Assembly (NCBI GenBank): GCA_964036295.1
Contig: OZ038464.1
Location: forward strand, 5,628,001 to 5,692,000
Length of the DNA stretch: 64,000 nt
Reading direction: 5' to 3'
DNA from: Plumapathes pennacea
Taxonomy: Eukaryota > Cnidaria > Anthozoa > Antipatharia > Myriopathidae
Of the stretch, positions 34,909 through 46,780 are shown one piece after another (within the stretch, counting starts at the first letter, position 1; every line of letters starts with the position of its first letter). The notes under the pieces are model-generated. The model had not been told where the DNA came from and made no database searches. It saw only the letters and a list, made by a program, of their open reading frames with translations. The position numbers and the translations under genes were made by a program.

Positions 34909-35308
34909 TTACTGCCGTCGGGTCTTGACAGGCGGCGCATAATATCTCCCGATGCGTACATCATTCTGTTCGCCAGCATTTGCTTGGTTGGTCCGCCGTC
35001 GTGTCCATTGAAATTCTGCCGGAAAACGTTGGAGAAGCTGATCCTCCACTGTTTGAGCAAGGTTTTCAGGGGAGGCTAACCTCGCTTGAACGTTGGTAAC
35101 GAAAGTGGCCTTATCAGTACTCCCATCCGTGTCTGCCGCTGTGGTCACCTCCATGAAAGTGGCCACCAAAGTCGTTTGGAATACATTCGCATACCCGGAC
35201 GGCTTCTTTCAGAACGTTCTCTAGCTCTCCAGTTCTGTCCATTTCTCGTATTAGTTCCTTTACTCGCCCTTGCATTTCTTCTTCCGCCATTGCTTTACCG
35301 TCTGTCAT
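34909..35308 (-). pseudogene. Short coding-like remnant near the left end of the 8.5-kb unit
   Basis: Minus-strand frame 35308-35114 gives a charged helical stretch (MQGRVKELIREMDRTGELEN) followed by CECIPNDFGGHFHGG. One base out of frame, 35169-34909 continues as TFVTNVQARLASPENLAQ and LLQRFPAEFQWTRRRTNQA, with a stop at 34909. The two halves read as one protein split by a frameshift. I do not recognise the family. Confidence 0.25.
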
Positions 35309-36094
35309 GCGACTGGAGAGAATTCAATAGGGCGTGTAATTTTAAATACTTCAACGCTTGGCAGTCGTCGTATTGTCGTCCAACTATGGCCAATTGGGAT
35401 TGCAGGTACGGTAGTCCTAATATGCACCATACTAACTAACCGTTCCAGAGTATTGGCAAGTGTAACTATTATTTTATTTGTTGAAATATAATACGGGTCA
35501 TTGACTCTTGCTGTCATTATACCCACCTGTGGCGCCTAATCTTTGGCAGTTCCCACTCGCTTGACTTCAGTGGTCGCCACGAGAGAATGGTAGACAAACA
35601 TTGTAATACAATTGTAGGTCCATGTAATGACTGCAAACTTTTATTAAAATTTTGCCGTACTGGGGCCCGTTTGCACTAGACTGAGTTAGTTATTGATACA
35701 GTTTTTGTTTGGGAGGCACGTGCAAAATATTCATTGACGACAAAGTTGTATCGGCGTCGTTTTTTTCGAATACGAAAAGCCCCCTTTCTTGTAGAGTGTA
35801 ACACTGTCATGGAATAAGTCGAGGAAAGTTACCTTGATTCGAGATCTGCGCCTCAACTGCATTTTGCGTCCGTCAGATCCATTTATTTGGCCTCGAATCT
35901 TCGGAGGATCGGTGACTACCTCTACGCTCTCCGCAGCATCTGCTTCCCACAGATTTGAGGAGCAGGATTGGCCTTCCACGGGCGACGGTTCAGTCCTACA
36001 TATATACGACGAAAGAGGAAAGGTCGGAAAATAACAATACCGTAAAATACGGAAATATGCCTCCCTGAAACTGTTTCTATAATGAGCCCTCAAC

Positions 36095-36119
36095 CCCCCC
36101 CCCCCCCCCCCCCCCCCCC
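36095..36119 (+). repeat. Homopolymer run of 25 C
   Basis: An uninterrupted C-run. It creates an artefactual Gly-rich frame on the minus strand. Its length is prone to sequencing error. Confidence 0.9.
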
Positions 36120-38334
36120 TCCTCATAATATCAGCCTATCGGCTTATTTCCCACCTACAAATACAAACTAAACCAAAGGTTTTATTCTTTAAAAAATGTT
36201 TATGGCATGTCCAATGTTTAGTACAAGAGTTCACTGGCGTTACAGTAGTTTATTCTTTACTCAAAAGGTCGTTTGAGGCATCGCCAAAAATTCCGGACAT
36301 TTTGCGTCCACGATTGCTTCCGGTCTTTCCCAGCGGCGTGCGGTATGAGCATGCGCCATTCACACATTCAACATTGTTACGTACTTTGCCTCAGTGGGGT
36401 GGGGGAGGGATGGGTTTCTCCGGTTCAAAAAGAGACTGCTACGTTTAGGAGACGTGCCGCTGAACGACCTAGTTGAAATTAGCTTTCGTTTGGTGCAATT
36501 TTCATGCGATTTGGAGCTTCCCAGCCCAATTTATCAACATCCGAAGTCAGCGTATTTCACGGGAGGTATTCGCCATGGCTGGCTGTGAACTGCAAATTCA
36601 AACACAAAAAGTACACATCGAATTTGCTCCAGGGGACTGACTGAGGCTTCACAGGAGATGTTCAATCCTTCGACAATCAGGTACGGGGTAGACATTTTGC
36701 GTTGTACCCAAGGTTCTTGTATTAAATGCAGCTTAACAAGTGACAGTAGCCGGTTTTGAGCGTATTCTGCTATCAATCCCTTCTTACGTCGGCCGAAATT
36801 TTAAATTCAAACAAGACTGGCTTTGCCAGTGAGCTCGTGGCGTGAGTTGGGTCGAGACCAGGATAAACTAAAATTAAAAGTAAGGACAAGAGCGAGACTC
36901 CCTAGAGAGATTTTCAGTCCCCGGAGGAGGAGGGTACTCATCATAATTTTGCGTGGGTGTGCCGCCCGGTCCTTCAAACCAAAATATCTGATTTTCTATA
37001 CGCTATTTCAGACCTAACTTCAAAAATGTACACGGCACATACCTTACTCCACCGGGTTTCAGTCTCACCAGAAAAAATATTGTACAGCATAGAGAACCTG
37101 GTTTTTGAGACTTTGCTCAAATAAAACCTGATTAAATTATAAATTTTCATACAACACTCATAAGAGTAATGCGTGACCCTGTGCATGACTTGCGACATTT
37201 ACTGTATTTTTGACAGTTTGACTTCGAACACTTATTTCTTATCAGAGGCCACGATTAATCCAGCCATAGCTCCGATACTTATCTGTTTTCTTTTTACTGA
37301 ATGCGTTTCTTTTATTAGGCTTTCGAGTATTCGCGCTTTGTGGCAAATATAAAATTGAAAGCGAGGAATGTGACACAAGAGTTGTTTACAATATTCTCGC
37401 GGTTTTGTTTCACAGCGTGTTCAGTCCATTTGTGACTAACAAATTCAATGCTTAGGGCTATTTCGGTGTGTTTTTCATTTCTAGTATACAGTTACCATTG
37501 CAAAACATAGGCTACATGATCGAATTGAAGAAACATTTCAACAGGCACTCTATTCTTGGTTTGCATGTGACGTCATAAGAAGGCCATCACAGAAGTAACG
37601 CACCCTACGTCCGATACACTAATATGTTCAAGACTGTTATGCCTTAATACTTACTGCAAAATTCTGGGTCGACACAAAATATCTATCGGGAGCTATGGAC
37701 GTTTGAATACCGTGACAACAAAACCGTGTGACACGCTCGTGGCCGACTAAAATCGTTGCTTGTGTCTGAATTATAAAGTTTTCCTTCACGAAACATTTTA
37801 AAATTGGCACTGCGAAGGATGTGAAGTAACATAGAATCAAACTGAGTCGTACATCAGCTTCATTTCGTGTTCCGAGTTATTGGCCGCCATGTTGGTGTAC
37901 AACCTTGGTCCACCAACATGGCGCCGCATACAAACTCTTATCAAATCTCCAAAAAACAAATTGCCGCTGCTTCGCCAAAATTAAGCCTGGACAATCCAAA
38001 ATTGGCATCTGGACTAATTCAGGTGTGCTCTTTTCAGTTCTGGAGTCAGAAAGGTACAATCTGTTATTTTGGAGGGTGCTGCGGTCACGTGACCCGTGAA
38101 AACCACGTGAGTGCAAACCAAGAATACGATAAGCTGAAGCATTTTGACGGCACAGGCTGGCAGTATGATACACGTAATATGCTCACAAAGCCGCTTTGAT
38201 TGAGTCTTGAGTTACGAGGATGGATATTTCGTCACACAAGGATCTATTTTCGGCAAAAAAAACTGTACAAAACAGCTAACAGTATGTATGAGGCAACATA
38301 TGTCATGTACAGTGCCAAATGTTTACGGCTAAAC

Positions 38335-39850
38335 AGTCATCGTAGCTTTGGTGTCTGTTTTCGGCGAAAAACAAGCCAGAAATTTGAGCGAGACACGAGC
38401 AAGACGGAGCTCAGCAATGAGCGATAATTAATGGGCGATAACTGAACAAGAATCGAGCGAGACACTTGACTGACCGTGACATATGGATGGCTTGTTTCTG
38501 GCGAGTATATCGCCCGTCATTGGACTCATTTTTTCTACGAGATTATCGCCTGTCATTTGACTTATGTATCGCTGGTAAACAAATGGAGTTCACATGCGAC
38601 GCGTTCACATAACCAACGACACAGCAGAGTTGATTCAAAATTGCAATTTAATTACATATTGATCTCTTAAGATAGTTGTTCAAAATACAATGAAAAGTCT
38701 CAGTCGTCAAACAATATTGGCTAACATACCAATCACATCGATGATAGAATTCTCGCTCAATTCCCTCACTTTTGGCTGCTCGCCATTCGATCAGAAGTCT
38801 TGACAGAAATACGTCTTTCGAAAAATCGCTTTTCATTGGGTTTTTACAAGAATCCTGGTCGGTACATACAGAAGGTTGGGGCTCCTATTCACTTGCTCAG
38901 GTCTTGGGCAGTGTTGATGGCGAAAGGTTTCAATCTTTTCAACAGTCCCACAGCCGTACCGAACATCTCGCCACACGCTGTGCATGTTACTCAAAATAGC
39001 AACTTCACACGAATTCGCTTTCGCTTGAAAACGCAAACAAAATGAACGTTGCCATCGCAGTTGCAACAAAAGGTTTTCACTCAATCGAAGCTAAAGCAAC
39101 TGATGTCCCGTTGAAGTCGTTGATAAAACCACTACTTAGCGCCAGTGATATGATGTTTTTACAGCCCTGATGTAGCCAATCAGGAAGCTCACTCAGGGTG
39201 CACACGACGAAAAGTGTCATCCAAGAGAACACGAATCTTCGTTTCCTCACGCTATGGTTCCTCTAAACGTTTCGTAATAAATTGTAAAACTGTTCTAAAA
39301 CAATATGCTGCGTTTACGTGTGGACTGATTGGGTTAATTTACGTGAACAGACATTGCGTGCAAACCTTACCGCACCGGAAGATGCGTACTCATGTTACAA
39401 GTTTGTCTCAGAAGCAGAAGCGGTTGTGTACATTGCACAACTCAGTACTTTGAATGAAAAGGAAGATTACAGTACAAGAATATTGCTGTGCTAGTGACAT
39501 CAGATAAGTCATGCTTAATCTCAAACACGCTTAGTGTTAGTCCAAACCAGCGTTTAGGATTGACCGATTTGTCTCGCTGCCGTCTCGTTCAGCCTTCAAC
39601 CGATTAAATTTGATCCACCACAAAAGCGAAATTTATCCCGCTATGTCTCGTTCATTCTCGCCGATAACCGAGCCTGACAAATAACACGCTCAAGCAGAAA
39701 AATATGTCTCTGTGTGTCTTGTTCAGTCTGGCCGTGTTTTCGCCGATAACGCAGCGAGACAAATGTCACGCTGGCACATTGTGGCGAGACAAAAACTCTG
39801 TCTCACTTTGTCTTGCTGAAATTTCACCGTAAAAATCGGATTATGGCCAG
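38335..39850. repeat. Region with inverted GAGACA-rich blocks
   Basis: 38340-38470 holds repeated GAGCGAGACAC and GCGATAA words. 39540-39840 holds the complementary TGTCTCGCT, TGTCTCGTT and GCCGATAAC words in several imperfect tandem units. The two blocks face each other about 1.1 kb apart and may be the arms of a smaller nested element. I could not fix its ends. Confidence 0.35.
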
Positions 39851-40826
39851 AGTCGGGCCCGTTTCTCGCTCAGTCGGGCTAGCAATTTTCGTACGGGAAA
39901 ATACATTTCAATCGCCCGCATCTCAAGCTGTTCGCGATCAACTTACGTCATCGCATATCACGTGACAATGTGAACCAATCAGCGTGTGCTGATTTGTAAC
40001 CCAGAAAACTAACATGACGATTAAGACACACGGTGCAATCCTAAGCTCGTCTGCCACGAGCAAAAAGTACACATCGAATTTTACCGGAGATAAATATTTT
40101 TTGTACTGTTGTGTTTAGGAAGCTTTCCTCTTCCGAATGCTGCCCAGACATTTTTACGAACGTGCTTCAGTTAATCGAAAAGCGCAACTTATTATCAGAT
40201 CCCATACATTTCTTTGTTATTTCTTGAGCGGCTGTCAGCGTGAAACCTGATGCCTCTTCCGAGATGGCGCAACCGGATGTCTGAAATTTCTGGCGATGGA
40301 AATATAAGCCTGAGGCTTATTTTCGTAATGGGGCACCAAAATTAACATACTGTGTTCGGCCATGTCAACCCTATGATTGCTTGAAAAAAACATTTTCATG
40401 TCTTTTGTTCAAAAAAAAAAAAACCTCTTTGTAATATCTACTGGAGCAAAGGATTTGATGTTTTTACCTGAAGGGCTTCGTTATCCTTGGAACTTATCAC
40501 ATTCCGTACGATGATTTTGCGCAACTCGAGCATGTCTTCCTGCACAATGAAAATTAATGTCACCTATTGCCGGTTACAAACAAGAGTCACAAAAAACTTG
40601 TTGTCCATACCTGGTGAAAGTCGAAGTTGCTTCCCTCGCAAAGACATTGAGCAATCTATAAGAAAAAAATGGGACTGAACATTTCCTTAGTTCTGAGAGC
40701 AGAACTTGTATGAGCAAATACCGGTAATAGTTTTTATTTTACTGAAGTTTTAGAAATTACCATGCAAACAAAAACTCCACAGCTGCAGCTGTCAAGCTGC
40801 ACTGGATGGATTGGTGTCTCTCCTTC

Positions 40827-42601
40827 CTACTCATCAACAGAAGAAGCGTCCCATCCTTCAGCCTCAGCTTTGAGTTTGAGGTACCTCCTATTGAAAGGAC
40901 GATTATCTCTTAGATTTGGAGGTCTCCATAACGCCGCAGAATCCCGGTTATAGCGGGACCAGTAATGTACACGACCTTCAAACACAGACAAGTACAGTCT
41001 CTTGGTGGAATGTAACTCATACTCATCTTCGCAAAACTGGACGACATGCCATTCTGTTGCGCTTTCTCGAGGAAAGAAAGACAGGATTGTCTCCGGCTCT
41101 ATTTCAGCCACCTTTTACCAGATATTAGCTCCTCCAATGATTCGGGGCGCAGCACAATGGGTTGTTGGTATGGCTCTGCGTACTGGACACGGCCGGGTGC
41201 CCAATCTGCTTCCCAACTCTTGCAGCATCTCGGCACTCATCGACCTCACACGAGGCCGTTTCGCCGGGATCATAAGCCCCATGGGTGGTATGCCTGCAGT
41301 GAATTCATTAGGCCTGAAAACTTTCTACTAACCATAAAAGTCCCAGACGTAAAGTCTACACACATGCCCTTCAAGTATCTCCTAGGGTGAATAGATACGT
41401 TGTCTAACTTTCGCTCGTGCTGTTCACGAACGTGGCGCTGCAAAGCGTGGTTATTGGGACATAACCTGCTGCATTCGGGACAGACCAGATTGGAAACATG
41501 ATGGCTTTCTCCGTTCGGAGCCGGGTCACTGTTACTGGCCATTAAGGTAGGCGCGCTTGTCGTTGCTCGCCTTTGTATAGGGCGGGGCTGCTTGCTTGCA
41601 GGTCTTGAAGCATGTGCTGCGAGGTGGGGGTTAAATTCTCGCTTCCTCTGATAAATACGACCACAAAAAGCGCAATGCCAATGGCTGCGCTTGCAGAATG
41701 CTTACCCTCGGCACGAACAGTCCAAGAAGCACTTCATCATTATTTTGTCTGAGACAAATACAAGATATAACCTAAAAATATATTTAGAGGGCAGAACAAT
41801 AATCCGACACCCGCGTCCGACAATGTTTCACTCTCAAACGACATGTAAGTCTATGGTCATTGCAAATTAAACCCCTTTAATAAGAACTCAAGCCATTCTT
41901 TTATAAATAAACAATAATTTAACTCAACGTCTAACTGTCATGACAACAGGCGGGAATCGTAGCCGAACGGTGCAAAGGATAACTACAGAAATATATGATT
42001 CTGAAAGAGTTTTAATGACCGTTCATTACAACTTTTTTTTTTCTCTTTTTGGATTGATTGATTGATTGATTTTTTTTTAAATTTTAATGACCGTTCATTA
42101 CAACATACTGTAACGGACCGAGACAGTGATTGATCCGGTAATCTCCACTTAATATTTACATAAATATAATAATAACAAAATACGTCTGCGGTGCGCGTTA
42201 ATGTCTTGACAGCTAGCGGGTTGCACAATCGTGCAGCCACAGTAAGAGACCCATGATCCGTCCCAAGGCACGTTCTTTGCAAAAGATAAAATATCGTAAT
42301 ACTTACTGCCTTGCAAGAATCTGTCACTCCAGTGCCGAAGGCTGAAATGGTCTTTGAGTTTGCAGAAAGTCGTTGCATTCCTGTCGGATTTAGGGCAAAG
42401 TATACAGTGGTATAGTTTGCCTTCACAAGGAAAGGGGCAAGCACCATCATCACAACGACTTATAAAGGTCGAAAAGTCATCCAAGCTGTCTATGGTGATG
42501 GAAATGTGTTCACATTGTGTTGCGTCCGTCTGTAAAGTTAAATAACGTATTAAACCAAAAACAAAACAATAAAACGTAATAAGTCATCTACTCACATCCA
42601 T
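40827..42601 (-). pseudogene. Spliced C2H2-like zinc-finger gene, broken by a stop and a frameshift
   Basis: Read on the minus strand. The first coding exon ends ATG GAT (42601-42596) before GTGAGT. Exon 42529-42307 has acceptor TTACAG and donor GTAAGT and encodes DDGACPFPCEG, YHCILCPKS and KDHFSLRHW. Exon 3 starts at 41748 in matching phase and encodes CFLDCSCRG, a TAA at 41704-41702, then HWHCAFCGRIYQRKREFNPH, and later VCPECSRLCPNNHALQRHV (C2H2). Next come CVDFTSGTFMVSRKFSG and a one-base slip near 41306, continuing as ASCEVDECRDAARVGKQIG. A last frame, 41111-40827, may be a further exon. A minus-strand AATAAA lies at 40738-40733. Function is unknown. Its place just inside the unit's right end suggests the element carried it. 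Confidence 0.5.
42009..42104. repeat. 23-bp direct repeat flanking a T-rich spacer
   Basis: TTTTAATGACCGTTCATTAC plus three more bases occurs at 42009-42031 and again at 42082-42104. Between them is a T-rich spacer with four GATT tandem units. It looks like a target-site duplication around a bare minus-strand poly(A)-type tail. Confidence 0.6.
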
Positions 42602-42863
42602 GTGTCTACTTTCTCCTTGAAGAGTTTACATAATTTCGATTCGAAAGACCGCAACATTTCTTTGAGGCGGCGCGTGGTTCTACCGGAAATCACCAATTCC
42701 GATACACCGGAAGTCTGGCGATGTGCCCGAGGTTGGAGTTGGACCCATTCCCCCAGGTGCCTGAGGTTGGTAGTCCCCATTCTCCCAAATGCCTGAGGTT
42801 GGTAGTTGGACCCAGTCCCAAATGCCTGAGGTTGGAGGTCCGAGGTTGGTGAACGTTCCAACT

Positions 42864-44340
42864 GTATATTCTCAGCAATTAAATAAAGAAATGTACGTTT
42901 AAGTCAAATCAAACCAAATCTTCTGACACAAGAAAAAATGCGAAGCCCGAAAAGTTATCACGCCTCAACTCGTGTAATAACGAATATACAAGGCTGATAG
43001 GTTCCATGCATCATAAAAATAAAACTGCTATGAAGATAGGCAATTTGTTTGAAGTTAAAGAAACGACAGGAAGCTTCGTTTTGAAAAATAAAAATCCAAT
43101 TTGTTGATAGAAATATAGTTGGTAGTTTTATCAGCACGGAAATGCATGGTATCGATCAGCCTCAATAATTAAATCTGTATCAAATTAATCACAGTAGTAA
43201 ACCCTACTTTACAGTAGTCTAGCGCTTGTGTCCTTGCAAGAACCATTGCTTGTTACTATCCATGGTAGTCCACTGCAGTCCATTCCAGTCCACTGACTGC
43301 AGTCCATTTGACAGTTTCATCCTGATCGTCACTCGAGCTCTATGCGCAAAGGAACACATTCTGTAAGCTAACAATGTATTTTGGCTAGGTTAAATGTATA
43401 TGTACTGTACTGACTGAGATGAAACTCTGACCCTATAATGCAAAGGCAATAAACTCAAAACTCACCCGGCATAATTCGTCTCGAAGCTTGACGGGGCAGT
43501 TTCGCTCAATTCCCGTCTATTCTGCCATTTTTTCTTTGCCCTGAAGTCGAAGAACACGTTTGGTCAGCTAAACCATCTTTTGAGCAAAACAAAAAACAGG
43601 AATGAACACGAAACGTACCGAATAATTCGACATTCGACAACAACAACGTGGAAATAATGACATACAGAAGAGAAAGGTGTGAAAAGATTCTTGCATGCTT
43701 TAGTTTTGCCGTGATATTGTGGATGCCCTGCTGGAGGACTGAGCGAGTGGCTTCACTGGCGGATGGACCTAAAATAAAGGTCGAAAAATGTTAAAGCTTT
43801 TTTTCATCACTTTGTATTACAGTGTATTTTATTTTTAAAAACAAGAGAATATAACAAATGACTTTTCGAGTTGACATATTGCAAGCCTCAAGTACAAAAA
43901 GGTATAAAAAAGATGTTTTGTGTTTGTTTGTATTTTAAAGAGTTGGCACTAAAGGCTGGACTAAAGAAAATAGTATTGACGTTTTATAGGCCGGGTTCTA
44001 AAACTCGTGCCTCCCCTCGTACCTTGGTCTTTGCAAATATAGTGTTGTCACGTGCGCGATTTCATTTTTAGAATTTTTTCTTTTCAGAGAAGTAGAAGTT
44101 TCTTACTAAACGTATATAAATATAATGGTCAAAATTTCGACCTCAAGGTATTTTGAATGGCAAGATTCCCGCCCACCTTCCTTTATACTGTTCGATTTTA
44201 GGGCCAAATAATTATTAGCCAAATTCCGATAATAATAATAATAAAGAATTTAGTTAATCTCCAACAAATTTGTTATACGTTATAGGGTTTCTGACCAATA
44301 TAACGGACACATCTTCCCAGTCCCTTGCAATTTGTTACAC
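42864..44340. other. Intergenic stretch, no gene recognised
   Basis: There is a small cluster of CAGTCCA(T/C) words at 43265-43310 and a short (ATA)n run near 44230. No frame longer than about 65 codons has recognisable content. Confidence 0.5.
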
Positions 44341-44344
44341 TGTA

Positions 44345-44735
44345 TGAAGAAAATGTATGAACAATGTAGTGAGAACTGATAGGTCAATCAACTTTTATCT
44401 AAGCAAACTCTCGAGTAGCAAATTCTCTATACTGTATGATACATCTCTGGTGAAAGACTGAAGGAGAAAATTGAAGTTGATCATTCCCACGAGTGAAAGG
44501 GTTAAGAGTGATTGTCTGTGAGAATTAATCAAACTCCAACACAAGTTAAAACATAGATTTTCATCTAAGCGAAATGAAGTACGGTTAGTTTTCGTAAAGA
44601 GTTCTTCCTGGATATTACAGGAGAAAAAGGGGGTCGTTACACGGGAAGGATTGCAATACGGCAGAGTATTTTTATGAGTCAGTTATATATACAGTTATAT
44701 ATTGAGCCTGCTTCAGGTCATTGTACGTATTTCTT
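44345..44735. repeat. MITE family A copy and a partial copy of repeat family F
   Basis: 44345-44504 is family A without its left end (AAAATGTATGAACAATGTAG ... GAAAATTGAAGTTGATCATT ... GAGTGAAAGGGTTAA). 44630-44735 resembles 62155-62240 (TTACACGGGAAGGATTGCAA, TACGGC, TTTTTATGAGTC, GAGCCTGCTTCAGG). Confidence 0.6.
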
Positions 44736-45129
44736 CAACAAATTTATTAAATACTGTACAGTACACATAACATCTGGAAACTATTTCATCTGCAGCACGG
44801 GATAATTTTAAATGGGAACGTACTGTACCATTTTCAGATTTTTCTTTTCCTAATTTAACCACACAAAAAGAAAGGCAGATGTGACAAATTTAAAGTTCAT
44901 CACTTGACTTTCTGAAGATTATTTTGGTGCTTTATTTGTTGTCACAACAAAAATCTGGGAAATTTATTTTAACTACAGTACCACTCTCAGCCCCAGTGTT
45001 TTCACCTACAATAGCAAGGAAACCTACACGCATTAATTTGTGCTCTTTTGTTTGAAAAGGGTGAACTCTTAGGGAATGACTTGCTCTTATTATTCCCCAT
45101 CCGCTCTATATAAGATCAAAAACATGTCC

Positions 45130-45270
45130 AGGAACATGTCCTGAAAGTTTCATGCAATTCTGAGATTAGGCCGAGACTATACTCTGACTTTAATATTGGG
45201 CCAAAAATGGCCAATTTTCAAAAAAATGGTAATAAGGTTATAGTGCATGCCTTTTGTCAAAAATAGCCAT
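45130..45270 (-). repeat. Solitary diverged satellite monomer, inverted
   Basis: On the plus strand it reads TGTCCTGAAAGTTTCATGCA, ATTCTGAGAT, AAAAATGGCCAATTTTCA, AATAAGGTTATAGTGCATG and TTTTGTCAAAAATAG. This is the reverse complement order of the satellite monomer (TTTTTGACAAAA, CTGTGCTATAGCCTTAGTAT, GAAAATCCGGTCATTTTT, ATCTCAGAATTGCATCAAAC, TTTCAGGAAAC), heavily diverged. It is about 14 kb from the array. Confidence 0.6.
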
Positions 45271-45419
45271 CAACCACACACTATAGTACAAGTATTTAGT
45301 AGAATATTAATAGTAATAATATTAAAACCACACTTTAGAGAAAATTACTCGATTTTAACCCCTGGGCATTCACACAAAGTTCTACTCCAGTCACGTATGG
45401 TGGGGGAAGGTTGCCCTGG

Positions 45420-45690
45420 TGAAAATCCTTTCAGGATCTTCTGTACGAGGATCCTGCCTACATTATTGTTGATGTAGATCCTGCAAGGATCTTTTAAGGA
45501 TCTTGGCAGGGCATGGATTGCCAGGATCCTTGCAGGATAAACATAACATGATCCAGCTTAGATCCTGGTAGGATCTGGTTAAGATCCTCTTAGATCTTCG
45601 TAGGATAAACACAACAGGATCCTGGCAGGATCATTCCTGGATACACATACTGTAGCTAGATCTTGTTAAGACCCTTATGGGATCTTGTTA
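45420..45690. repeat. AGGATC/GGATCCT-rich low-complexity stretch
   Basis: More than fifteen close variants of (T)AGGATCCT(GCA) recur within about 270 bp. The word is self-complementary, so both strands look alike. Spacing is irregular. No coding frame is convincing. Confidence 0.7.
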
Positions 45691-45824
45691 AATGCGAGTG
45701 CTCACTATAAAAGGAGTGCTTTCTAGAGAAGATGTGACTCACTAGGCCTGGCATGACATCAGCCAATATGAAAAAGGTAAGCATTACTTTTACCAAAACA
45801 CCTTACTTTTGCGATATAACAAAC

Positions 45825-46045
45825 AGCCATAAGTCACCTCTTTCTTACGAGGCAAACACATTCAGTACCCCTTATTTGGATGAAAAACCTTACTTTGCAA
45901 GAACAAGACCAATATGTTTTTAGAGCCTCTAACTTTCGGTGAAAAACCTTACTTTTGCAAAAACAAGACCGACATGTTTCCAAGCCCACTACTTTTGGTG
46001 GAAAACCTTTCATTTGCAAGAACAAGGCCAATATGTTTTTAAATC
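45825..46045 (+). repeat. Tandem repeat, three to four units of about 60 bp
   Basis: Units begin with GAAAAACCTTACTTT (near 45889 and 45940), GAAAACCTTTCATTTGC (near 46000) and a worn ACACCTTACTTTTGC (near 45800). Each continues GCAAGAACAAGACCAATATG and TTT.AA.CCC. Confidence 0.75.
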
Positions 46046-46057
46046 CCCTTCCGTTTT

Positions 46058-46390
46058 AAATTTGGTTGGATGTAACCCTAGGAGCCTAGCTCCAACCCCA
46101 ACTAACTCTAACTTTGACCGGCATTTTCTCCAAGATTAAAATATATTTTAAAAACCCAAGGGTAGATTCCTATCATTTACCAGCTCAAGTGCCTATTTTC
46201 ATTGTTCAAGCTTGACTCAGACACCAAAAAATTTGGTTGAATCTAACCCTAGGAGCCTGGGTCTAACCCTAACTAACTCCAACTTTGACCTGCGTTTTCT
46301 CCAAGATTAAAACATATTTTCAAAATTCAAGAGTAGATTCCTATCATTTACCAGCTCAAGTGCCTCTTTTCATTACGAATTCAGTTATCT
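46058..46390 (+). repeat. Tandem duplication of about 170 bp
   Basis: AATTTGGTTGGATGTAACCC at 46058 recurs as AATTTGGTTGAATCTAACCC near 46229. Both copies carry CCTAGGAGCCT, AACTAACTC.AACTTTGACC, TTTTCTCCAAGATTAAAA, GTAGATTCCTATCATTTACC and AGCTCAAGTGCCT. Confidence 0.8.
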
Positions 46391-46780
46391 TAAACTTCAT
46401 ACTATCTCAAACATGATCCAATTTTCCTTGGATCCCCTGCAAACTCGATTTGTTTCTTGCTTCCTTGAGAATTCAAGATGGCAGGGTTCTACTGTTAGGC
46501 AATGTTACTGGAAACATATTATTACATACTCATAGTTTTCTAGACTTTTAAAATATTGTCATAGTAAAGCAGTGCTCAACATTAAAGCTCAACATTAACG
46601 CTAAATTCTGGTCAGGCAAGTAAATTCAGTGCAATGGTTGCCTGACTGGGCAACAAAGAAAGGATGAAACAACTACTGAACATTGCTTGAAATCAATCTG
46701 CAGTCCGTGAATGTCACATTCTCTATCTGAAAGACTCTCAGTTTTTCCAGTAAATGTCAACAATAGCAAACATTAGTAAT

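Larger units (their letters stand above)
34377..42863. mobile_element. Putative 8.5-kb transposon-like unit with inverted repetitive ends
   Basis: The left end (34377 to about 34520) and right end (about 42700-42863) are inverted copies. Both begin TTGGAACGTTCACC and continue with CAGACCTCCAACCTCAGGCA/CGGACCTCCAACCTCAGGCA, TTTGGGACTGGGTCCAACTA and GAATGGGGAC. Each end is itself built from degenerate 'CCAACCTCAGGCA..TGGG' units. The sequence just outside the ends shows no obvious target duplication. Inside lie a broken zinc-finger gene near the right end and short minus-strand coding-like frames near the left end. No transposase was recognised, and the middle (36200-40700) is open-frame poor. 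The element class is unknown; a KDZ-type element is only one option to test. Confidence 0.5.

Noticed and set aside
35731-36126. 131-codon minus frame starting with a Gly run
   Set aside because: The Gly run is the 25-C homopolymer read backwards and the rest has no motif.
40990-41390. Plus-strand frames of about 110 codons across 41002-41390
   Set aside because: They are antisense shadows of the minus-strand zinc-finger pseudogene, which has the splice sites and motifs.
46058-46390. Interstitial telomere repeat (AACCCTAACTAAC words)
   Set aside because: Only isolated AACCCTA words occur within a longer 170-bp duplicated unit; there is no run of TTAGGG-type repeats.
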